A stretch of 10,711 bases of DNA, from NCBI GenBank assembly GCA_016182285.1, contig JACOXQ010000037.1, positions 1-10,711 of the forward strand. Reading direction: 5' to 3'. The notes below the pieces were generated by a model, which was not told where the DNA came from, did not search any database, and saw nothing but the letters and a program-made list of their open reading frames with translations. This DNA is from Candidatus Kaiserbacteria bacterium. Lineage in GTDB: Bacteria > Patescibacteriota > Minisyncoccia > Phycocordibacterales > Phycocordibacteraceae. The translations under genes were made by a program, and so were the position numbers. Below, piece after piece: positions 1 through 4,277 of the stretch. The first letter of the stretch is position 1. The number at the start of each line of letters is the position of its first letter.

Positions 1-363
1 GATGATGCCCCACATGGCATACTTGCGCCCCTCCATCTTATCGGACTCGCTGTCGCCGTGGTAGATGAAGTACTTGTACACGCCCCAGAGGAAGACGATA
101 AAGGCGATGGCGATAAGCACCGGCACGAAGATGGAGTTGATAATGCCGATGATGCTGTCGGAATACGGCTTGATGTAGCTTATATTGATGCCGCCGCTTG
201 TAGGTTGTTGAGTTAACGTTTGTGAGATGGAAACGCAGGTCCTATCGCTGTTGCAAAACATTCCTGCCGAACAAGGCGGGTTGCAGGCATAATCAAACTG
301 CGCGTACGCGCTCGGCGCGCCTATGACTAGAGCGAATGCAACGGCGACAAGATATTTTTTCAT
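1..363 (-). CDS. T4SS-pilin-like membrane protein A (C-terminus cut by window edge)
   Basis: The frame is open from the ATG at 363-361 to the left edge, giving 121 residues without a stop. Residues 1-21 form a signal peptide (basic MKK, hydrophobic core, cleavage expected after AYA before Q22). An exported segment follows with four cysteines (27, 31, 37, 43), a Ser/Thr/Gln-rich linker, then a hydrophobic helix at about 70-97 (GIINSIFVPVLIAIAFIVFL) and a charged loop with EGRKYAMWG, where the second helix would start. This helix-loop-helix core matches the two downstream-numbered neighbours at 373-834 and 855-1121 almost position for position, so they are paralogues. The architecture is that of the CPR 'type IV secretion system pilin' family (VirB2/TrbC-like). 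A role as a pilus or envelope subunit is inferred. It is the last visible gene of the minus-strand run, 9 bases after the preceding stop. I see no Shine-Dalgarno sequence. The cysteine cluster is not found in the other copies. Confidence 0.8.
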   Translation of the reverse strand, partial: MKKYLVAVAFALVIGAPSAYAQFDYACNPPCSAGMFCNSDRTCVSISQTLTQQPTSGGINISYIKPYSDSIIGIINSIFVPVLIAIAFIVFLWGVYKYFIYHGDSESDKMEGRKYAMWGII

Positions 364-372
364 GTTGATTGA

Positions 373-834
373 TTAGTATGAGCGAGGGGTCGGCGGCGCC
401 CCGATGCCGTAGAGGCCGAATGTGTTCGCGATGACGTTCACAAGGCCCCAGATGGATATCATCACCACGAAGGCGACGAGCCCCCAGAGGATGACTTTGT
501 GGCCCTCGCTCACCTTCTCCGGGTCGCCGTGAGAAAAGATATACTTCAAGACGATGCCGTAGAGTAGAACGATGAAGGCGACGGCGAAGAGCACCGGCAC
601 GAGTACGTTGTTGATGATGAATAGAATAGTGGATGCGACTCGGCAGATATTGCTCGCTCCGCAAGCAAAGACATTTCCTGCGCCGCTACCGAAGCCGATT
701 GAAAAATTAGGACTATTGTATTGGAAGTTGCCAAACGAGTCGGAATATATTTGAGTTTGCGCATATGACAACGAGGGAGCGATAAGCATTGCGGAGGCGA
801 CGAAGACGGCGGAGTAACGAGTGATGGATTTCAT
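373..834 (-). CDS. T4SS-pilin-like membrane protein B
   Basis: A protein of 153 residues from the ATG at 834. An alternative ATG at 855 overlaps the previous stop as TAATG and would add seven residues. I prefer 834 because it starts directly with a canonical signal peptide, MKSITRYSAVFVASAMLIAP, with cleavage expected after YA before Q26. The exported part is rich in Gly/Ser/Asn/Phe and has two cysteines (58 and 64). Two membrane helices follow (about 72-98 and 113-140), joined by the loop SHGDPEKVSEGHKVILWG, and the tail ends in APPTPRSY. The core LVPVLFAVAFIVLLYG closely parallels proteins A and C. By family this is a pilin-like subunit of a CPR type IV secretion or pilus system. That role is inferred from fold and neighbours, since no ATPase or channel gene is in view. 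The TAATG junction suggests coupling to gene C if the longer start is used. Confidence 0.8.
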   Translation of the reverse strand: MKSITRYSAVFVASAMLIAPSLSYAQTQIYSDSFGNFQYNSPNFSIGFGSGAGNVFACGASNICRVASTILFIINNVLVPVLFAVAFIVLLYGIVLKYIFSHGDPEKVSEGHKVILWGLVAFVVMISIWGLVNVIANTFGLYGIGAPPTPRSY

Positions 835-854
835 ATATGAATAAGTATTGCACA

Positions 855-1121
855 TTATGCGCGCGGCATTATTCCGAGCGTGGATAACAACAGGTTCACG
901 AATCCCCAGACCGAGAATAGCACCGCTATGCCTAGAAGCCCCCAGAGAATAAACTGGCGTCCTTCAGCGCGTTTCGTGTCGTCTCCGGCATCCCTGACGA
1001 ACTTAAACAATCCCCAAACGAATACGAGGAACGCGAGCGCGAAGATGACCGGAACTATGACCGTGTTGATGGCGCCGATGATGCCGGTATCGCCGCTCCC
1101 GATGAATTGCTTGAATGTCAT
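855..1121 (-). CDS. T4SS-pilin-like membrane protein C (short, no signal peptide)
   Basis: An 88-residue protein made almost entirely of the pilin-like core: helix 1 at about 20-42 (TVIVPVIFALAFLVFVWG), a charged loop (DAGDDTKRAEGRQFILWG) and helix 2 at about 57-82, ending in MPRA. Unlike proteins A, B and D it has no cleavable signal sequence and no exported domain, so it looks like the minimal version of the fold. The loop pattern, charged residues then EGRQFILWGLLG, is the clearest match in the window to the CPR type IV secretion system pilin family. The ATG at 1121 follows the previous TAG stop after a single base, and its own TAA overlaps a possible ATG of gene B, so it is embedded in a coupled operon. 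It could be an inner-membrane assembly partner rather than a pilin. The sequence alone cannot decide. Confidence 0.8.
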   Translation of the reverse strand: MTFKQFIGSGDTGIIGAINTVIVPVIFALAFLVFVWGLFKFVRDAGDDTKRAEGRQFILWGLLGIAVLFSVWGFVNLLLSTLGIMPRA

Positions 1122-1122
1122 G

Positions 1123-1572
1123 CTACTTGCCGACCGAGAGAGCCTGCACGGTCGCTTCTATGCCGAAGGCTATCGCCTTGGAGCCGAGGAGGATGAGGGC
1201 GCCGACGAGAGTATAGAGGAGCGCCTGCCGCGCTTCTCTAATTTTATCCTCTTTGCCTTGTGCGGCGACAAACAGATAGCCGACGTAAACGAGCATCAGG
1301 ATAACGACGACCGTGCCGATGCGAATTACGAAATCCAGAATGTTGAGCAGGAATTTCTGCAGGTCGCCGCTTCCCTTAAGCGGGTTGATGAGAGTGACGT
1401 TGGTCCCCTGTGGTGGTTTTTGGCCGTAAGAAGGGTCGGTGATTTGTGCAGGGGCCTTACCTGCGTTGTCCCCCGTTTGCGAAGCCGGAGCACCGGTCTG
1501 CGCGAGCGTCATAGGCGCGAGCGCGAAAAGTGCAAAAGCGAAGATGGTAATGGCGAAGAAGCGCATGGTCAT
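1123..1572 (-). CDS. T4SS-pilin-like membrane protein D
   Basis: A 149-residue protein. Residues 1-24 are a signal peptide (MRFFAITIFAFALFALAP core, cleavage expected after LA before Q25). A Pro/Gly/Gln-rich exported segment (about 25-65) follows, then helix 1 at about 82-103 (IRIGTVVVILMLVYVGYLFV), the loop AAQGKEDKIREARQALLY, and helix 2 at about 116-137. The loop, AAQG followed by K/E-rich sequence and then AR..L, is typical of the CPR type IV secretion system pilin family. This copy is more distant from A, B and C than those are from each other and may be the major subunit. The ATG at 1572 overlaps the TGA of the solute-binding gene (ATGA). A second ATG lies at 1566 and would give MRFFAIT. 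Function is inferred from family resemblance and position. Confidence 0.82.
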   Translation of the reverse strand: MTMRFFAITIFAFALFALAPMTLAQTGAPASQTGDNAGKAPAQITDPSYGQKPPQGTNVTLINPLKGSGDLQKFLLNILDFVIRIGTVVVILMLVYVGYLFVAAQGKEDKIREARQALLYTLVGALILLGSKAIAFGIEATVQALSVGK

Positions 1573-2867
1573 TTTTGCAAAAGCGCGCTCAAAGAGCGCT
1601 CGGCGGAGGCGAGCGCGGTTTGGAGGGACGAGCGTCCGCTTATCACATTGTTAATCATACCCGAGAAGACCCCGTCCGTGTCGGGAGATGATGGGGACAG
1701 CCATCCTCGCGTATAGAGCGCTTCTGAAGAGGCAACCGTCGCGATCGGGTCAGCCGGTGCGGCCGCCAGCACGTTCAGATTTACCGGAGCGAGTCCGGTC
1801 GTGGCAGCTGCTATAGACTGCTCGGACGAGTTAGATAGAAGCGCCGCGACTTGGTACGCTCCTGAAGGGTTCTTCGTTCCGCGAGAGATCATCAGAGAAT
1901 AAATAAGACCGTATACTCTCTTAATCTGCGCGGTAGCGGGTTGCGGAAGTAAAGCAACTTTGAAATTAAGATTAGGATTTGCGGAGCGCAGGTAGCGGGC
2001 TTCGGATGCATATCCGATATAAAGCGCCAGATCGCCGACGAGAAACATCTGTCTGGAGTTGGGCAGAGACGCGTTCCATGTATACGAGACTTTTGACGGG
2101 TCGGCGAACTGCGTATAGAAGCCGAGCACGGCCTCTCCGGGCGGCACTCCGCCTTGAGCAGTCGTTCCGAGATTGCCGGAGAGGACTCCGCTTGCTGAAT
2201 AGGACGAGAGAGGCACGCTTGTCTGGAGGAACAGCGATGAGAGTATCCCGCGCGCATTGCTCACGTTATTGTATGTGCCGAGCGCGATAAGACCGCGTTT
2301 AATCTGCCGAGTCGGCGTGAGAATCGCGATGTTCGGCACGAGGCCGGTTAACGATTCCCATGTCGCAGGAGGCTTCGCGATGCCGTTGCTTGAAAGAATG
2401 GATTGGTTAAAGAATAGGACGATCGGGTCAACGAGAAACGGTATTCCGTAGTAACCTCCCGGCGCTGTAAAAACTTCGGCGCCTTCTATAAACGTAGTCG
2501 TGAACGTGCTGATGGAGAGCGTGTCAAACGGTATCGGCACGATAAACTTCGCGAGAGCTCGCAGGTCTTCCTGCGAAGCGAGCACCAGGTCCGGCGAAAC
2601 GCCGGTCGCTATCGCGGAGGCCACGTCGGACTGCAGGGTTGAGGGGTCCTTCTGCACATACGAGACGCTCTTTATTTCCGTATTCGTTTGTCCGATAGCC
2701 GTGAGCGTCGCTTGCATCGCATCCTCCGGCAGAACGCCCCAGATGACGACGGTGCCGATTCCTTCTTCCCCGATGCCGCTTGTATAGGTCGCGAAGACGA
2801 AGAGGCCGATGAGCGCGCCGAGACCGAAAACACCGATTAAAATAATCTGGAAAAGTGACATCTTCAT
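1569..2867 (-). CDS. Membrane-anchored extracellular solute-binding protein (family 1-like)
   Basis: A 432-residue protein. Residues 5-28 form one uncleaved-looking hydrophobic anchor with no lipobox cysteine, and the rest is exported. The body resembles family 1 (sugar-type) extracellular solute-binding proteins: an early VVIWG strand, a DVASAIATGVSPDLVLAS segment, the hinge-type stretch YYGIPFLVDPIVLFFNQSIL near 139-158 followed by PPATWESL, and a later VGDLALYIGYASEARYL segment matching the part where these proteins have a conserved Gly-rich 'lets the ligand in' region. No ABC permease or ATPase is visible nearby, which would be unusual for a classical importer. The ATG at 2867 overlaps the TGA of the methyltransferase gene (ATGA), and its own TGA overlaps pilin D, so it is locked into this operon. 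A role as a substrate receptor or adhesin-like part of a surface apparatus is inference. Ligand unknown. An alternative ATG lies at 2861. Confidence 0.8.
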   Translation of the reverse strand: MKMSLFQIILIGVFGLGALIGLFVFATYTSGIGEEGIGTVVIWGVLPEDAMQATLTAIGQTNTEIKSVSYVQKDPSTLQSDVASAIATGVSPDLVLASQEDLRALAKFIVPIPFDTLSISTFTTTFIEGAEVFTAPGGYYGIPFLVDPIVLFFNQSILSSNGIAKPPATWESLTGLVPNIAILTPTRQIKRGLIALGTYNNVSNARGILSSLFLQTSVPLSSYSASGVLSGNLGTTAQGGVPPGEAVLGFYTQFADPSKVSYTWNASLPNSRQMFLVGDLALYIGYASEARYLRSANPNLNFKVALLPQPATAQIKRVYGLIYSLMISRGTKNPSGAYQVAALLSNSSEQSIAAATTGLAPVNLNVLAAAPADPIATVASSEALYTRGWLSPSSPDTDGVFSGMINNVISGRSSLQTALASAERSLSALLQK

Positions 2868-3400
2868 GGCGCGGTAAAGATTACCCCATAATGGTGCGGT
2901 CCAGCGCGGAAGGACTTGACCTTATGGAAACCGCCGTTGATAAATACGGCTTCGGCATCGTGTTCGGTTACGACTCTTTCCGGAGCCGGACCCATGCCGC
3001 CGTAACTGCCGGCCCAATCAACAAGCATGAACTTCCCTCCCGGCTTCAAAACGCGCTGTATCTCGCCGAGGAGCCCCTCGCGATTATCAATTTGAAAAAG
3101 CGTGTTGGCGAGCAGGACGGCGTCCAGCGACGCCTCCCTTAGGTGCGTCCCGCCGAGCTTCTCAATATCGCCCCAGATTGCTTCAATGATGCGCTGATGG
3201 TGTTCGTGAGAATTGAGCTTTAGATGTTTCAGCACATCCTCCTGCACGTCTATCGCATAGACTTTCCCGCCGTGCCCGACGATAGCCGCGGCAGCCCGCG
3301 CGTAATGGCCGCTGCCGGCGCCGAAGTCGCCGACCTTCATTCCCTCGCGAAGGCCCAATTGGAGAACATTTTCGCGTGGAGAACTAAAGTGCGCGGTCAT
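2864..3400 (-). CDS. Class I SAM-dependent methyltransferase
   Basis: A 178-residue protein from the ATG at 3400. Motif I is VGDFGAGSGHYA (23-34), the acidic residue closing strand 2 is in VYAIDVQ (D51), the post-III region reads SLDAVLLANTLFQI, and RVLKPGGKFMLVDW (117-129) is the usual strand-5 signature. The layout is that of the UbiE/MenG-like Methyltransf_11/31 group, and the size is small but complete. The substrate cannot be read from sequence. I chose the start at 3400 because an open frame continuing to 3502 would be encoded by the 8-bp tandem repeat and then by Cys/Arg-rich low-quality sequence, and because an extended -10 lies 6 bases upstream of 3400. It is the first gene of the run leading to the solute-binding protein and pilin-like genes (4-base ATGA overlap), so it may act on an envelope component. 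That link is inference. Confidence 0.85.
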   Translation of the reverse strand: MTAHFSSPRENVLQLGLREGMKVGDFGAGSGHYARAAAAIVGHGGKVYAIDVQEDVLKHLKLNSHEHHQRIIEAIWGDIEKLGGTHLREASLDAVLLANTLFQIDNREGLLGEIQRVLKPGGKFMLVDWAGSYGGMGPAPERVVTEHDAEAVFINGGFHKVKSFRAGPHHYGVIFTAP

Positions 3401-3406
3401 GTATAT

Positions 3407-3415
3407 AAAATAACA
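3407..3415 (-). promoter_or_regulatory. Possible leaderless extended -10 promoter for the methyltransferase/pilin operon
   Basis: On the minus strand the bases read TGTTATTTT, a TGn extended -10 with a 4/6 match to TATAAT. Six bases separate it from the ATG at 3400, so transcription would begin at or next to the start codon, and no Shine-Dalgarno sequence is present. I see no convincing -35. The same arrangement occurs at 7761-7769, which gives some support. Inferred from sequence only. Confidence 0.4.
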
Positions 3416-3455
3416 CGCGGCCGCCTCCGGCGACCGCGCAATCAACACCCGCCAG

Positions 3456-3503
3456 TCTGCACATCTGCACATCTGCACATCTGTATATCTGCACATTTGC
3501 ACG
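3456..3503. repeat. 8-bp tandem repeat, six units
   Basis: Six consecutive 8-bp units in plus-strand sense: TCTGCACA three times exactly (3456-3479), TCTGTATA (3480-3487), TCTGCACA (3488-3495) and TTTGCACG (3496-3503). It ends two bases before the first palindrome copy and lies 56-103 bases upstream of the methyltransferase start. Because 8 is not a multiple of 3, changes in copy number would shift any frame through it or alter promoter-distal spacing. It is short and slightly degenerate, so active variation is possible but unproven. Confidence 0.85.
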
Positions 3504-3505
3504 AT

Positions 3506-3550
3506 TCACAATATTGTTATCTTTGCCGACCGGCTGTTGATAACAATATT
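3506..3550. repeat. Nested palindromic direct repeat, copy 1 (left)
   Basis: A 45-bp sequence identical to 4160-4204. Perfect 12-bp arms AATATTGTTATC (3510-3521) and GATAACAATATT (3539-3550) enclose a 17-bp core that holds its own small inverted repeat, GCCG-AC-CGGC (3525-3534), almost exactly centred. It starts two bases after the 8-bp tandem repeat and ends 10 bases before the stop codon of the Cas2-like gene. It could act as a terminator-like hairpin, a protein-binding site, or a mobile-element end. It lacks a clear T-tract, so it is not a textbook terminator. Confidence 0.95.
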
Positions 3551-3560
3551 TCAGCTAGCG

Positions 3561-4136
3561 TTATAGCAGAGCAAAGTGCCGGCGAATGGCCTTATCATGC
3601 TCAATCGTATCCGCAATCGCATAGAGAACATCCTTCCCAATCTTCAGTTCTGTTTTGAGAAGCGCGATGAAGTCTTCGCAATCGTATGGATACACCCACA
3701 CGCTGTCTTGCAAACGAACGAACCCTATCTCGCGCATCACCGCACACAGACGAATCCGCACGCGCCTGCGCCGCTCGGGAACGTCAAAGACGACCATCCG
3801 CCAACGACCGTCCCATTTCTTTTTCTGATTCTTTAGGGCGACTTTTGCCTGCTCAAACGCGAATGCCTTGCGTCCGGCTGGAGTTATCCGTAGAAATTTC
3901 TTACCATCCCTTTCAATCCATACCGCGTACCCCTTTGCCACAAGGCGCCCTGCCGCTGACTTCATCTGGTATCTCAAATTATATTTCTCTTTCGGCAAAT
4001 AATCGAGAAGCTGGATCGCATTTCCTGCGGTGGCGGCGAACGCTATGAAGCCCGCCACCGCGACAACGGCAAGTACGGCACTTTGGATATCACGCTTTTT
4101 CTTCCTTTTCCGAGAAGCCTCCTCAAGTTTTCCCAT
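3561..4136 (-). CDS. PaaX/Cas2-like protein with N-terminal hydrophobic and winged-helix regions
   Basis: A 191-residue protein. Order: a very basic start (KRKKKRD, 11-16), a hydrophobic helix (about 19-45, membrane segment or buried helix), a winged-helix-like region (about 55-92, with SAAGRLVAKGYAVWI and a KKFLRITPAGRKA wing), and a Cas2/PaaX C-terminal ferredoxin-like domain (about 110-191). The last contains RMVVFDVPERRRRVR, with D118 at the position of the Cas2 metal-binding aspartate, then LQDSVWVYPYDCED and a RRHFALL end. Proteins of this design are frequent in CPR genomes and are often labelled Cas2 although no CRISPR array or cas1 is near, as here. PaaX proteins are repressors and Cas2 is a dimeric nuclease-fold protein. 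Which activity applies is unknown. The ATG at 4136 is the only plausible start: an in-frame stop lies just upstream, and two SD-like boxes sit at awkward spacings of 0 and 13 bases. Identical palindromes flank the gene. Confidence 0.82.
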   Translation of the reverse strand: MGKLEEASRKRKKKRDIQSAVLAVVAVAGFIAFAATAGNAIQLLDYLPKEKYNLRYQMKSAAGRLVAKGYAVWIERDGKKFLRITPAGRKAFAFEQAKVALKNQKKKWDGRWRMVVFDVPERRRRVRIRLCAVMREIGFVRLQDSVWVYPYDCEDFIALLKTELKIGKDVLYAIADTIEHDKAIRRHFALL

Positions 4137-4159
4137 CCTCCTACTCTACCCTCCTTGCC

Positions 4160-4204
4160 TCACAATATTGTTATCTTTGCCGACCGGCTGTTGATAACAA
4201 TATT
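4160..4204. repeat. Nested palindromic direct repeat, copy 2 (right)
   Basis: Identical over 45 bp to 3506-3550, in the same orientation. Arms are at 4164-4175 and 4193-4204, and the inner GCCG-AC-CGGC is at 4179-4188. It lies 23 bases upstream of the Cas2-like start codon, with an AAGGAGG box (4150-4156) between. Any promoter of that gene must overlap this repeat or read through it from the gyrA side, which suits an autoregulatory operator for a winged-helix protein. The bases on both outer edges differ between the two copies. Confidence 0.95.
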
Positions 4205-4230
4205 GCTGCGCTCGGTGCTTGTGCTTGTGA

Positions 4231-4258
4231 AAAAGAAAAAGCCGCGAGGAACGGCTTT
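4231..4258 (-). terminator. Rho-independent terminator after gyrA
   Basis: Read on the minus strand, AAAGCCG (4258-4252), a 7-base loop and CGGCTTT (4244-4238) form a hairpin that runs into TTCTTTTT (4238-4231 side). It starts 20 bases after the gyrA stop codon. It separates the gyrA operon from the palindrome-flanked Cas2-like gene. Confidence 0.8.
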
Positions 4259-4277
4259 GTCGAGCGAAGTGCCTATA

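Larger units (their letters stand above)
3506..4204. mobile_element. Candidate repeat-bracketed Cas2-like gene cassette
   Basis: One gene (3561-4136) is tightly enclosed by two identical 45-bp direct copies of a nested palindrome, with only 10 bases of extra sequence on one side and 23 on the other. The repeat period is 654 bp. Recombination between the copies would remove the gene cleanly. The unit sits exactly between the gyrA terminator and the methyltransferase operon. I looked for a flanking target-site duplication and found none, and there is no recognisable transposase, so mobility is a hypothesis. The alternative is that the copies are operator sites or hairpins belonging to the gene. 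Confidence 0.4.

Noticed and set aside
546..764. Small minus-strand open frame of 72 codons within pilin-like gene B
   Set aside because: It is out of frame with a well-supported signal-peptide and two-helix protein, is Ser-rich without domain features, and is a shadow.
880..1716. Long plus-strand open frame of 278 codons
   Set aside because: It lies entirely opposite the pilin-like and solute-binding genes and has no recognisable domains. It is a shadow of GC-rich coding on the other strand.
3401..3502. N-terminal extension of the methyltransferase frame up to an ATG at 3502
   Set aside because: The extension is translated from the 8-bp tandem repeat and a Cys/Arg-rich stretch, while the conserved protein starts at 3400 just after an extended -10 element.
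3506..3550. dif or loxP-type recombination core site
   Set aside because: The 12-bp arms resemble such sites, but the 17-bp core is much longer than the 6-8 bp usual for tyrosine recombinase crossover, and no recombinase gene is in view.
3506..4204. CRISPR array made of the two identical palindromic repeats
   Set aside because: There are only two copies, separated by about 609 bases that encode a protein. CRISPR spacers are short and multiple, and no cas1 is present.
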